Shown: positions 35,385-44,094 of the stretch, in pieces
Layout: the number at the start of each line of letters is the position of its first letter
Numbering within the stretch: position 1 is the first letter of the stretch
Assembly (NCBI GenBank): GCA_963930055.1
Contig: CAWVKS010000007.1
Location: 62,001-126,000 of the forward strand
Source of the DNA: Pullichristensenella sp963930055
GTDB lineage: Bacteria > Bacillota > Clostridia > Christensenellales > Aristaeellaceae
DNA: 64,000 nt
Reading direction: 5' to 3'
The notes under the pieces: model-generated
Told to the model about the DNA's origin: nothing
The model's input: the letters and a program-made list of their open reading frames with translations, nothing else
Database searches by the model: none
Made by a program: the position numbers and the translations under genes

Positions 35385-36593
35385 TTATCCAACTTCGGTT
35401 TGTTCTACCCCCTGGGCAAGGGAAGCTTCCAGGTCGGCCTGGCCTTTTTCCGTATCGCCCAGCTGCAGATAGCACATGCCGCGGTTGTAAAGCGCCTGTT
35501 CGGGCATAACGCCCCGCGCAAGGCACTCGCTGAAGCCCTCCACGGCGGCCTCATAGTCCTCCAGCCCCATATGGCACAATGCCGTATAATAGAAGCTGCT
35601 CTCCTCCTCCACGCCCGCCTGGAGGCAGAAAGAGAAATCCTCCAGCGCCGGCGCGTACTTGCCTGTATCCAGATAGCAGGCGCCGCGCCAGAAGCGCGCG
35701 GTTTCCGCATTGACGCCGTCCTCCACGCAGGACGTGAAGTCGGCGATGGCGGCCTCGTAGCCGCCCGTCTGCATGTGGGCGATGCCGCGGTAATAGCGGC
35801 TGTAAAGCACGTCCGCGTCGATCTCGGGCGTGTATTGCGCGTCCTCGGCCATGCGCGCTTCCTCCGCTTCGAGGCTGGCCACGCACAGGTCCAGGTCCTC
35901 GATGGCGGCCGCGTTATCGCCCAGCTGCATGCGGGCGATGGCGCGCAGGTAATGCGTGCGCGGCTGTTCCGTTTCATGCAGGGCGATGGCCTGCGTAAGG
36001 TCGGCCACGGCTTCCTCGTAGCGCCCCATCTGCAAGAGGCACTGGCCGCGCATCTCGTAGGCGGACGCGGGCGCTTCCTCCACAGAGGCGATGTAGCCCG
36101 TGTAGGCGTCCGCCGCGCCTGCGTAGTCGCCGGAGGCCGCAAGCAGTTCGCCGAGCACAGAGTAGACTTCAGTCTGTTCTGGATAGGTTTCCAGGTATTC
36201 CTCCGCCTGCCCCTTCGCCGCCTGCGCGTCGCCCATGGCGGCGTAGGCCTGCAATTTCAGCAACATGGCGTCCGCCGCGTCGGGCAAAAGCGTCAGGCAG
36301 GCATCCAGCGCCGTTAACGCTTCTTCAAAGCGCTGCAGGTACAAAAACGCGTAGCCCTGCTTGAGATAGATGTCCGCGCGCAGGGCGTCGTCAAGGAGCC
36401 CGTCCATGGCAAGGCACTGCCCCGCATAGTCCAGCGCCGCCTCGAAGTCGCCCCCGGAAATCGAAAGCGTCATCAGCGTATAGCAGGCGTTGAGCTGCTG
36501 TTCCGCCACCAGGGACTGCGCCGCCGCGTTGGCGGGCATCAGGCAGCAAACAAGCGCCAGCAGGCACACGGCGATGCGTTTGATCGTGCGCAT
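35385..36593 (-). CDS. Exported TPR-repeat protein
   Basis: The 402-residue start was chosen at ATG 36593 because AGGAGG lies six bases upstream and the product then opens with a signal peptide (MRTIKRIAVCLLALVCC, cleavage near ANAAAQ). The mature protein is a run of ~8-10 tetratricopeptide repeats ('YEEAVADLTQAIAL', 'YEAAIADFTSCVEDG', 'YAPALEDFSFCLQAGV'), a scaffold for protein-protein contacts. It follows the membrane-anchored TPR gene by 11 nt and precedes the giant adhesin by 73 nt. A role in folding, export or surface assembly of that protein is a reasonable inference. The TPRs are rich in Cys at a fixed repeat position. Confidence 0.8.
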   Translation of the reverse strand: MRTIKRIAVCLLALVCCLMPANAAAQSLVAEQQLNACYTLMTLSISGGDFEAALDYAGQCLAMDGLLDDALRADIYLKQGYAFLYLQRFEEALTALDACLTLLPDAADAMLLKLQAYAAMGDAQAAKGQAEEYLETYPEQTEVYSVLGELLAASGDYAGAADAYTGYIASVEEAPASAYEMRGQCLLQMGRYEEAVADLTQAIALHETEQPRTHYLRAIARMQLGDNAAAIEDLDLCVASLEAEEARMAEDAQYTPEIDADVLYSRYYRGIAHMQTGGYEAAIADFTSCVEDGVNAETARFWRGACYLDTGKYAPALEDFSFCLQAGVEEESSFYYTALCHMGLEDYEAAVEGFSECLARGVMPEQALYNRGMCYLQLGDTEKGQADLEASLAQGVEQTEVG

Positions 36594-36604
36594 GGTCATC
36601 CTCC

Positions 36605-37861
36605 TCATCCGTTTGCAGCGCCGGCGGCGAGCGCCTTGTCCAGCGCCTCGGCCGCCCGGTCGTTTTCGCCCACGGCCAACAGGGAAAGGCCGAGATAGTA
36701 CCAGCTCTGGGCAAGGTCGATCCCCTCGTCCACGCACTGTTCAAAGCCCTCGGCCGCCAGCGCATAGTCGCCGGCGAAATAGCGGCACCGGGCGGCGGAA
36801 AAGAGGCTCTCCTCCCGGAACTGCCCGGCCTCGGCGGCGGCTTCGTAGTCCTCGGCCGCGCCCGCGTAGTTTTCCTGCATGGAGCGCGCGTTGGCGCGGT
36901 AATAGGCGATGTCCTCGTAGCCGCCGCCGGCGGCCACGTACTCGTTGAGCAGCGCTTCCGCCTCCGCGGGCTCGCCGCCCTCCAGGCGGCACACGGCCAG
37001 CATCAGCCGCGCGTCGTTCGCCTGTCCTTCCTGCGTCATGGCTTCCATAAAACAGACTTCGGCCTGTTCTATGTCTCCAAGCGCCATTGCGCACACGCCC
37101 TGAGAATAATCGCTTCCCGGCATGGCGCTGGCGGCGAAATCCTCCATCGCCTCCGCATAGCGGCCCAGGAGCATGCTGCACGTGCCGCGCATATAGAGGA
37201 GGCGGTCGTTTTCGCCTTCCATTTCCATGGCCAGGTCATAAAACCGACCGGATTCCTCATAGTCTCCCGCTTCCAGGTAGAGGTCGGCGATCTCCTCATA
37301 GCGCGTGTCATCCTGCGAAAGCGCTGCCCAGGTACGCAGCGCTTCGGCCGCCCCGCGCGCGTCGCCGGCGTCCAGACTGAACCGATAGGACAGCTGCCAG
37401 AGACGGGCGTCATCATCGTCCCGCGCCGTGGCCTCGCGGGCGGCCTGCGCCGCGCCGTATGCGTCGCCGCCCAGGGAGCGGACGCAGGCCAACTGCATAA
37501 GGGGCGCGGCGCTTTGCGCGCCATCCCGCCCGGGCCCCGACTCCATATACGCCGCCAGCCAGGCTTCCGCATCCTCAAAATCGCCGCTGGCGACACTTAC
37601 GCAGGCGCGGCGGTACTGCCCGGTGGCGCTGCCCGCGTCGCTGAACTGCGCGCCCAGCCAATAGGCGATCCAGTGCAGCCAGCCGTAGGACAGGCATTCC
37701 ATCGAATCGGCCAGATAGGCGTAAGCCGGCGAGCCCGCGTAACGTTCGCGTTTGCTGCCCACGCCCGCCCGGTCGGTGACGATGGCGCCGGCGAGCATCG
37801 CCACCACCAGCACTGCGGCGATGACGCGGCGCCCCCGGCGCAAGCCCTGCGTACCCGTCAT
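36605..37861 (-). CDS. Membrane-anchored TPR-repeat protein
   Basis: A 418-residue protein. Residues ~10-30 (GRRVIAAVLVVAMLAGAIVT) form an N-terminal signal anchor after a basic start. The rest is ~9 tetratricopeptide repeats predicted outside the cytoplasm (for example YEESGRFYDLAMEME, YALAAEGFEQCVDEGID). It is the first gene of the TPR-TPR-adhesin operon, preceded by the promoter at 37938-37967 and ending 11 nt before the second TPR gene. Pairing of an anchored and an exported TPR protein with a giant adhesin suggests an assembly or tethering role; this is inference from context. Confidence 0.75.
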   Translation of the reverse strand: MTGTQGLRRGRRVIAAVLVVAMLAGAIVTDRAGVGSKRERYAGSPAYAYLADSMECLSYGWLHWIAYWLGAQFSDAGSATGQYRRACVSVASGDFEDAEAWLAAYMESGPGRDGAQSAAPLMQLACVRSLGGDAYGAAQAAREATARDDDDARLWQLSYRFSLDAGDARGAAEALRTWAALSQDDTRYEEIADLYLEAGDYEESGRFYDLAMEMEGENDRLLYMRGTCSMLLGRYAEAMEDFAASAMPGSDYSQGVCAMALGDIEQAEVCFMEAMTQEGQANDARLMLAVCRLEGGEPAEAEALLNEYVAAGGGYEDIAYYRANARSMQENYAGAAEDYEAAAEAGQFREESLFSAARCRYFAGDYALAAEGFEQCVDEGIDLAQSWYYLGLSLLAVGENDRAAEALDKALAAGAANG

Positions 37862-37910
37862 GCGCGCATCCCAACCCCTCCGTTCTCCTGCCCGCGCCCA
37901 TTGCCAGGGC

Positions 37911-37950
37911 GCAAAAAGAGACAGGCCGTCTACTTACATTATACGGCCTG
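37911..37950 (-). terminator. Terminator after the LuxR-type regulator gene
   Basis: On the minus strand CAGGCCGT (37950-37943) pairs with ACGGCCTG (37929-37922), followed by TCTCTTTTTG. The -10 element of the downstream promoter lies inside this hairpin. Confidence 0.75.
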
Positions 37951-37967
37951 CCAAAGCAATATGTCAT
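37938..37967 (-). promoter_or_regulatory. Promoter of the TPR-TPR-adhesin operon
   Basis: ATGACA (37967-37962) and a perfect TATAAT (37943-37938) are 18 bp apart on the minus strand. Initiation would fall near 37931, about 70 nt before the first TPR gene, inside the loop and 3' arm of the terminator hairpin. Transcripts that start here cannot form the full hairpin, while read-through from the regulator gene can. Confidence 0.65.
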
Positions 37968-37990
37968 CGCCCATTTTGAGGGGAAAATGG

Positions 37991-39163
37991 CTAATAATTT
38001 ACGTAGTTTTTCAGGTCCGAACGTTTCGTAATGCCAATTTTCTGGTAGATCGTGGCCAAATATGCCTTCACGGAATTGAAGGAAATGGACATATAATCGG
38101 CGATCTCTTTATTGGTGCGCCCCTTTGCCGCCAGCATGGCGATGGAGAATTCGTAGGGCGTGAGCGTGTCCGTCACCTTGAGGGCGGAGGCGGGATTGTG
38201 GATCTTCATCCAGCCGCGGCTGAAGCGATAGACGAGGTCGGACATCTGCTGATAAAGCTCCGGCTGCGCGCCGCGCAATTTGCGCTCCACCAGCCCCTGT
38301 AACATCCCATGGTGCTCAGCAAACGGTTCTATGTAACCTTCCGGCTGCGCCAGCTCCCAGGCGCGGTCGAAAAAGCGCTGCGCCTCGCCATGCCGCGCCA
38401 GGCTGTTGGAGGCCATGGCGCCGACGATGTTTAAATAGATGGCCGCCACGGGGTAGGCGCGCTGCATCAGCGCCGTGGCCGCTTCCACTTCGCCAATGGC
38501 CTGCTGGTATTCCCTGCGCAGATAGAGCGCATGGGCGCGCCCATAGAGCGCCATATAGCGCACGCCCCTGGAAAGATGGGCAAAATGCGGCAGGAGCTGG
38601 GAAACGTCTATTTCCTCCTCATGGAAATAGATCCTGGCGACCAGGCGGATAAACTCGCTCTGAGCGCGCACGGCGTCGTCCGGCGCTTCCTCGCCCTCGC
38701 GCGCGACCTCGGCAAAGTCCGCCAGGCAGTTTTCCGCATCGCCGAGGCCGACGGCAGCCATGGCGTGCAGCCAGCGCGCGGAAAGGCGGATCTCGGCGCT
38801 GTCGCTGGCAAAGGCGCGGGCGGCCAGCTCCATCACCTGTTGCGCCTCGCCGCGGAAGTAGCGGTGCCCCGCCCAGGCGACGAGGCGCTCCTCCTCATCG
38901 TCCAGGCGCTCCACCGCTTCGGCAAAGCCGCCTTCTTCGAACGTCATCGAGAAGATGGGCATAAAGCATTTGACGTCGCGCGCGGGCGGCGCCTCCGCCT
39001 GCTTGCGGCGGCGGTCGGCGGGCTTTGGCGCGTCCGCAGGCACGAGCCAGCCGTGCTCCCTGCGCACGGCGCCCGGGACGCGGCCGGCGTTGAGGTGCAT
39101 ATTGACCGTGCGCACCGACACGCCCCAGCGCCGCGCCGTTTCCTTGACTGTCCTGTAATCCAT
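37991..39163 (-). CDS. LuxR-type transcriptional regulator with an extra N-terminal HTH
   Basis: A 390-residue protein; ATG 39163 follows GGGAGGGAGC. Residues ~1-50 (VKETARRWGVSVRTVNMHLN, then GWLVP) form an excisionase/MerR-like winged HTH. Residues ~60-320 are helical, TPR/MalT-like. The C-terminus (~325-390: TPYEFSIAMLAAKGRTNKEI, then SVKAYLATIYQKIG) is a LuxR/GerE DNA-binding domain. Having DNA-binding domains at both ends is unusual. It sits just upstream of the adhesin operon, separated by a terminator that overlaps the operon promoter, and is the likely regulator of that operon. A 26-bp palindrome directly before its own ribosome site suggests autoregulation. Confidence 0.85.
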   Translation of the reverse strand: MDYRTVKETARRWGVSVRTVNMHLNAGRVPGAVRREHGWLVPADAPKPADRRRKQAEAPPARDVKCFMPIFSMTFEEGGFAEAVERLDDEEERLVAWAGHRYFRGEAQQVMELAARAFASDSAEIRLSARWLHAMAAVGLGDAENCLADFAEVAREGEEAPDDAVRAQSEFIRLVARIYFHEEEIDVSQLLPHFAHLSRGVRYMALYGRAHALYLRREYQQAIGEVEAATALMQRAYPVAAIYLNIVGAMASNSLARHGEAQRFFDRAWELAQPEGYIEPFAEHHGMLQGLVERKLRGAQPELYQQMSDLVYRFSRGWMKIHNPASALKVTDTLTPYEFSIAMLAAKGRTNKEIADYMSISFNSVKAYLATIYQKIGITKRSDLKNYVNY

Positions 39164-39177
39164 GGCCGCTCCCTCCC

Positions 39178-39203
39178 ATATACTGCCAACGTTGGCAGTA
39201 TAT
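39178..39203. promoter_or_regulatory. 26-bp perfect palindromic operator
   Basis: A perfect palindrome centred on TGCCAACGTTGGCA with ATATAC/GTATAT arms. It lies between the promoter and the ribosome site of the LuxR-type gene. A further TGGCA half-site follows at 39205-39209 (TTGCCA on the plus strand). It is the best candidate binding site for the regulator itself. Confidence 0.75.
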
Positions 39204-39234
39204 TGCCACAAACATCGCGTGTCCTGTCCCTGTT

Positions 39235-39263
39235 AGTATACCGCAAAGGAGCGCTTTTTGCAA
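39235..39263 (-). promoter_or_regulatory. Promoter of the LuxR-type regulator
   Basis: TTGCAA (39263-39258) and TATACT (39240-39235) are 17 bp apart on the minus strand. The palindrome lies downstream of the start point, where bound protein would block elongation. Confidence 0.75.
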
Positions 39264-39417
39264 TCCTGGCCGCCCCATGATACAGGACCGCGGCCGCCCG
39301 GCGCGGCGGCGTTCGCTCCCCGCGCGGGAAACGCATGAAAACGCCCTTGATTTTTCACCTTGGTTTCACAAAAAATCAGCCGAAAACTGCATGATAACCG
39401 AAAAGCCGCGCGCTAAA

Positions 39418-39441
39418 ATATTGTTTGCTTCCGAACAATAT
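39418..39441. promoter_or_regulatory. Inverted-repeat operator before the MarR gene
   Basis: ATATTGTT (39418-39425) and AACAATAT (39434-39441) flank 8 bp. This is the size and AT-rich style of MarR-family operators. It lies ~50 bp before the GTG start of the marR-like gene and is a likely autoregulatory site. Confidence 0.65.
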
Positions 39442-39487
39442 GAGCGGGGAGCCCTACATCCCTTGGGGACAGGAAAGGGGGAGCTGC

Positions 39488-39913
39488 GTGGAGAAAGACT
39501 GCGGCGGTTGGATCAGCGTGCTGTTCCACAAGCTCAGGAAGCGCGTCAACGCCGACGTGCAGGATTTGGGCCTTACGGGCATACAGAGCCGCGCGATCCA
39601 CTACATACTCGTCAAAAGCGCTGAAGGGCCCGTTTATCAGCGCGACGTGGAAGGCGTATTCGGCGTGAGCCGTTCCACGGTCACGGGCATGTTGCAACAG
39701 ATGGAGCGGGACGGACTCATCCGGCGCGAAGGCGTGCCCGGCGACGCGCGGCTGAAGAGCCTCATCCCCACGCAAAAGGCCATCGAGCTGGACGCGCAGG
39801 TGAACGCCTGCCTGCGCCAGGCCGAACAGTGTCTCACGCGCGGCCTGTCCGACGCGCAGCTCGCAAAATTCAAGGATGTGGCTGCGCAAATGTCCGCCAA
39901 TCTGGACGGATGA
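39488..39913 (+). CDS. MarR-family transcriptional regulator
   Basis: A 141-residue winged-helix protein. The core ~30-110 (RAIHYILVKSAEGPVYQRDV, VSRSTVTGMLQQMERDGLIR, then GDARLKSLIPT in the wing) is typical of MarR. GTG 39488 after AGGGGGAG is preferred; the frame is also open from 39425 with ATG codons, but those overlap the operator and lack a ribosome site. The two ABC exporter genes follow after 76 bp in the same direction. MarR control of such drug exporters is common, and the inverted repeat upstream supports autoregulation. Confidence 0.85.
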   Translation: MEKDCGGWISVLFHKLRKRVNADVQDLGLTGIQSRAIHYILVKSAEGPVYQRDVEGVFGVSRSTVTGMLQQMERDGLIRREGVPGDARLKSLIPTQKAIELDAQVNACLRQAEQCLTRGLSDAQLAKFKDVAAQMSANLDG

Positions 39914-39989
39914 GCGCCGCATCGCGCGCCAGTGATGGCGAAGCATGCCGAGCGCGGCGCATACAACATATTAAGGAGGAAGGTATCCC

Positions 39990-41735
39990 ATGGTAAAGAC
40001 CCTTGCTCGCAGCATCCGCGAGTTCAAGAAGCCGGCGATCCTCACGCCGCTGCTGGTCACGGTGGAGGTGATCCTGGAGTGTATCATTCCCTTCACCATC
40101 GCCAGGTTGGTCAACGAGATGCAGGCCGGCTGCGGCATGGACGTCATCGTCCGCTACGGCGTGCAGCTGCTTTTGATGGCCGTTTTGTCGCTGGTGTTCG
40201 GCGTCGCCGCCGGCAACACCTGCGCCACGGCCTCGACGGGCTTTGCCCGCAACCTGCGGCAGGACATGTTCTACCGCATACAGGATTATTCCTTTGAGAA
40301 CATCGACAAGTTCTCCGTCTCCAGCCTGGTGACGCGCATGACCACGGACATCTTCAACGTGCAGATGTCGTTTATGATGATCATCCGCGTGGCCATCCGC
40401 GGGCCTTTGATGCTGATCTTCTCCTTCATCATGGGCTTTGTCATGGGCGGACGGCTGGCGCTGATCTTCCTGGTAACCATCCCGCTTCTGACGTTTGGCC
40501 TCATCATGGTCATCCGCAAGGCCATGCCCATCTTCCGCCGCGTGTTCCGCAAGTACGACGCGCTCAACGATTCGGTGCAGGAGAATGTGCAGGCCATGCG
40601 CGTGGTGAAGAGCTACGTGCGCGAGGACTATGAAAAGCAGAAGTTCGCCGCCGCCGCGGAGGACGTGTGCAAGGACTTCACCCGCGCCGAGCGCATCATG
40701 GCCTTCAACAACCCGATGATGCAGTTCTGCGTCTACGCCGGCATGGTGTTCGTTCTGACCTTTGGCTCCTACACCGTCATCACCGGCCGGGGCGTGGACA
40801 TCGCCGTGGGGCAGATGTCCGCCATCGTCACCTACAGCTTCCAGATCCTCATGAGCCTGATGATGCTTTCGATGGTGTTCGTGATGATCACCATGTCCAT
40901 GGAATCCATGGAGCGCATCGTCGAGGTGCTCAACGAAAAGAGCAACCTCGTCAGCCCCGAAAACGCCATTACCGAGGTCAAGGACGGCTCCATCGACTTT
41001 GACGACGTGAGCTTCAAGTACTCCAAAAAGGCCGAGCGCATGGCGCTCTCGGACGTCAACCTGCACATACGCTCCGGCGAAGTCATCGGCATACTCGGCG
41101 GCACGGGCTCGTCCAAATCGACGCTGGTGCAGCTCATTCCCCGCCTCTACGACGTGACCGAGGGCGACGTCAAGGTCGGCGGCGTGGACGTGCGCAAGTA
41201 CGATCTGGAAGCGCTGCGCAACAGCGTGGCCATGGTGCTGCAAAAGAACGTGCTCTTCTCCGGCACCATCAAGGACAACCTGCGCTGGGGCAACCCCAAC
41301 GCCACCGACGAGGAGATGCTCGAGGCCTGCAAATTGGCGCAGGCGGACGAATTTATCCAGCAGTTCCCCGACAAATACGACACCTGGATCGAGCAGGGCG
41401 GCGCCAATGTGTCCGGCGGCCAGAAGCAGCGCCTGTGCATCGCCCGCGCGCTGCTGAAAAAGCCGAAGATCCTCATCCTCGACGACTCCACCAGCGCCGT
41501 GGACACGCGCACGGACGCGCTCATCCGCGAGGGCTTCCGCGAGTTCATCCCCGAGACGACCAAGATCATCATCGCCCAGCGCGTCGCCTCCGTGCAGGAC
41601 GCCGACCGCATCGTGGTCATGGACGGCGGCCGTATCAGCGCCATCGGCACGCACGAGGAACTGATGAATACCAGCGATATTTACCGCGAGGTCTACACGA
41701 CCCAGAACAAGGCAGGTGATCAGGATGCAGAATAA
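39990..41735 (+). CDS. ABC exporter half-transporter with a degenerate catalytic site
   Basis: A 581-residue protein: six-helix ABC1-type membrane domain (~15-320) and a C-terminal ATPase. Walker A is GGTGSSKST, the signature is VSGGQKQR, and Walker B ILILDDSTS has Asp where the catalytic Glu normally stands. This is the hallmark of the inactive-site partner in heterodimeric exporters (BmrC/LmrC/TM287 type). ATG 39990 follows AAGGAGG. The partner gene overlaps its end by 11 nt. Together they would export hydrophobic drugs or lipids, under the upstream MarR protein. Confidence 0.9.
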   Translation: MVKTLARSIREFKKPAILTPLLVTVEVILECIIPFTIARLVNEMQAGCGMDVIVRYGVQLLLMAVLSLVFGVAAGNTCATASTGFARNLRQDMFYRIQDYSFENIDKFSVSSLVTRMTTDIFNVQMSFMMIIRVAIRGPLMLIFSFIMGFVMGGRLALIFLVTIPLLTFGLIMVIRKAMPIFRRVFRKYDALNDSVQENVQAMRVVKSYVREDYEKQKFAAAAEDVCKDFTRAERIMAFNNPMMQFCVYAGMVFVLTFGSYTVITGRGVDIAVGQMSAIVTYSFQILMSLMMLSMVFVMITMSMESMERIVEVLNEKSNLVSPENAITEVKDGSIDFDDVSFKYSKKAERMALSDVNLHIRSGEVIGILGGTGSSKSTLVQLIPRLYDVTEGDVKVGGVDVRKYDLEALRNSVAMVLQKNVLFSGTIKDNLRWGNPNATDEEMLEACKLAQADEFIQQFPDKYDTWIEQGGANVSGGQKQRLCIARALLKKPKILILDDSTSAVDTRTDALIREGFREFIPETTKIIIAQRVASVQDADRIVVMDGGRISAIGTHEELMNTSDIYREVYTTQNKAGDQDAE

Positions 41736-43665
41736 GGAAAAGGCCGCTTCTTCCCAGCCGCGCAAGACCACGGCCCGCGGCCAGCGCGCGCCCAAGGGCG
41801 TTCTGCGCCGCCTGTTGCGCACGCTGTTCGAGTTCTACCCGGTGCTTCTGCCGGTGACGCTGGTGTGCATCCTCATCAACGCCATCGTCAGCGCCACGCC
41901 GGCCATCTTCATGCAGAACATCATCGCCATCGTCGACGATACCTACAAGAGTGGCGACTGGGCCTCCGTTTCCGGCAAGATCTTTGGCTTTGTGGCCATT
42001 CTGGTGACCATGTACGTGGTCAGCCTCATCGCCGGCTTCCTCTATACGCAGATGATGGCCATCATCACGCAGGGCTCCCTGAAAAAGATGCGTGAAAAGA
42101 TGTTCGACCACATGCAGGACCTGCCCATCAAGTACTTCGACACCAACGGCCGCGGCGACATCATGAGCTATTACACCAACGACGTGGACACGCTGCGCCA
42201 GATGATCAGCCAGAGCCTGCCGCAGATGCTCATCTCCGGCGTGACGCTTCTGACCGTCTTTTGCATCATGATGTATTACAGCGCCATCCTCGGCCTGATC
42301 GTGGTGGCGGGCGTGGTGTGCATGACCTTCGCGGCGCGCTACATCACCAGCCATTCCTCCAAGTACTTCCTGCGCCAGCAGGTGACGCTGGCCAAGGCCG
42401 AGGCCTTCATGGAAGAGATGATGACAGGCCAGAAGGTGGTCAAGGTTTTCTGCCATGAGGACGGCGCCAAGGAGGGCTTTGACAAGGTCAATGGCGAGAT
42501 TTTCTACAACGCCCGCAACGGCAACCGCTTCGCCAACGTGCTGATGCCACTTCTGGGCAACATTGGCAACGTCATGTACGTGATCGTGGCGCTGGTCGGC
42601 GGCGCGCTGCTTTTGACGGACATCCCCAACATCAGCATCTCCGGCATGGCCTTTGGCATCAGCATCGTCGTCCCCTTCCTCAACATGACCAAGCAGTTCG
42701 CCGGCGCCATCGGCCAGGTATCCAACCAGGTGAACATGGTCATCATGGGCCTGGCGGGCGCGCACCGTCTCTTTGCCCTGCTGGATGAACAGCCCGAGAC
42801 GGATGAGGGCTATGTGACGCTGGTCAACGCCCGGGAGAACAAGGACGGCACCATCGAGGAGTGCAGCGAGCGCACCGGCGTGTGGGCGTGGAAGCATCCC
42901 CATCACGACGGCACGCTGACCTACACCCGCCTGATGGGCGACGTGCGCTTCTTCGACGTCAACTTCGGCTATACGCCGGAAAAGACGGTCTTGCACAACA
43001 TCTCCCTCTACGCCAAGCCCGGCCAGAAGCTGGCCTTCGTCGGCTCCACCGGCGCGGGCAAGACCACCATCACCAACCTCATCAACCGCTTCTACGACAT
43101 CAACGATGGCAAGATCCGCTACGACGGCATCAACATCAACAAGATCAAGAAGGCCGATCTGCGCCACTCGCTGGGCATCGTGTTGCAGGACACCAACCTC
43201 TTTACCGGCACGGTGATGGAGAACATACGCTACGGCAAACTGGACGCCACGGACGACGAGTGCATCGCCGCCGCCAGGCTGGCCGGCGCGGACGACTTTA
43301 TCCGCCGCCTGCCCGAGGGCTACGATACGAAGTTGCAGGGCAACGGCGCCAACCTCAGCCAGGGCCAGCGGCAGCTGCTGGCCATCGCCCGCGCGGCCGT
43401 GGCCGACCCGCCGGTGATGATCCTTGACGAGGCGACTTCTTCCATCGACACGCGTACCGAGGCCATCGTGCAGCGCGGCATGGACGCCCTGATGCAGGGC
43501 CGCACCGTGTTCGTCATCGCCCACCGCCTCTCCACCGTGCGCAATTCCAACGCGATCATGGTGCTGGACCACGGCCGCATCATCGAGCGCGGAACGCACG
43601 ACGACCTGCTCAAACTCAAGGGCACCTACTATCAGCTCTACACCGGCGCGCTCGAACTGGACTGA
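41725..43665 (+). CDS. ABC exporter half-transporter with an intact catalytic site
   Basis: A 646-residue partner of the previous gene: ~30-residue basic N-terminal extension, six-helix membrane domain (~35-345), then an ATPase with Walker A GSTGAGKT, signature LSQGQRQ and Walker B MILDEATSS with the catalytic Glu. A ~50-residue charged linker (residues ~365-410, WAWKHPHHDG) sits between the domains. ATG 41725 is preferred over GTG 41716 because AGGTG lies upstream of it. The genes overlap, implying 1:1 production. A strong terminator follows. Confidence 0.9.
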   Translation: MQNKEKAASSQPRKTTARGQRAPKGVLRRLLRTLFEFYPVLLPVTLVCILINAIVSATPAIFMQNIIAIVDDTYKSGDWASVSGKIFGFVAILVTMYVVSLIAGFLYTQMMAIITQGSLKKMREKMFDHMQDLPIKYFDTNGRGDIMSYYTNDVDTLRQMISQSLPQMLISGVTLLTVFCIMMYYSAILGLIVVAGVVCMTFAARYITSHSSKYFLRQQVTLAKAEAFMEEMMTGQKVVKVFCHEDGAKEGFDKVNGEIFYNARNGNRFANVLMPLLGNIGNVMYVIVALVGGALLLTDIPNISISGMAFGISIVVPFLNMTKQFAGAIGQVSNQVNMVIMGLAGAHRLFALLDEQPETDEGYVTLVNARENKDGTIEECSERTGVWAWKHPHHDGTLTYTRLMGDVRFFDVNFGYTPEKTVLHNISLYAKPGQKLAFVGSTGAGKTTITNLINRFYDINDGKIRYDGININKIKKADLRHSLGIVLQDTNLFTGTVMENIRYGKLDATDDECIAAARLAGADDFIRRLPEGYDTKLQGNGANLSQGQRQLLAIARAAVADPPVMILDEATSSIDTRTEAIVQRGMDALMQGRTVFVIAHRLSTVRNSNAIMVLDHGRIIERGTHDDLLKLKGTYYQLYTGALELD

Positions 43666-43687
43666 GCGCTTCCCGGGAAAGGAAAAG

Positions 43688-43731
43688 GCCTCCCGCCGCA
43701 GTGGGGACATTGCGGCGGGAGGCTGTCTTTT
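43688..43731 (+). terminator. Terminator of the exporter operon
   Basis: GCCTCCCGCCGCA (43688-43700) pairs perfectly with TGCGGCGGGAGGC (43711-43723) over a 10-nt loop, followed by TGTCTTTT. It lies 23 nt after the second exporter gene. Confidence 0.95.
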
Positions 43732-44052
43732 GGGGTGCGGAAAGGCGCGCGGTCTGCGCATGTTCAACGCCGTCCCGCCGCGGGCGCTGTTGCCGTCCGA
43801 CGCGGTCGCGGCGATGCAGGGCGCATACCAGCCGTCCAGACGATCTTCCGGGGGCACGGCCCCTGTTTTTCCCGTCCCGGCAAACCCCGCGGGCGCTTCC
43901 ATCGCCGTTGCTTCCGCCCCTGGCGCAATACCGGCGCCAGTAGGCCGCCGGGTATATGGTTCCCTGCCCAACACAGAAAAATTGTGTTGGGCGGTACAAT
44001 GTACGGGTCGGGCGGCCTGTCCGCCGCCTGCGCGGCATATGGGCGGGGACGG
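43732..44052. other. Intergenic stretch between convergent genes
   Basis: No credible gene. The only notable element is a hairpin at 43970-43996 (GCCCAACACA with a perfect complement and a 7-nt loop) without a T-run. Proline/alanine/arginine-rich frames on both strands look like GC-driven noise. Confidence 0.5.
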
Positions 44053-44081
44053 CAAAAGCCGCCTTCGCGCGGAAAGCGGCT
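44053..44081 (-). terminator. Terminator of the HAD phosphatase gene
   Basis: On the minus strand AGCCGC (44081-44076) pairs with GCGGCT (44062-44057), with inner TT.CGCG.GAA pairing, followed by TTTGCC. It lies 13 nt after the stop codon. Confidence 0.65.
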
Positions 44082-44094
44082 CCTGGCCGTGGGT

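Noticed and set aside
33383..36317. Plus-strand Ser/Gly/Ala/Val and Arg/Phe repeat ORFs over the stalk region
   Set aside because: The 105-bp repeat is a multiple of three and lacks stops in all six frames, so repeats appear as ORFs everywhere. Only the minus-strand frame has a signal peptide, a ribosome site and continuity with the adhesin.
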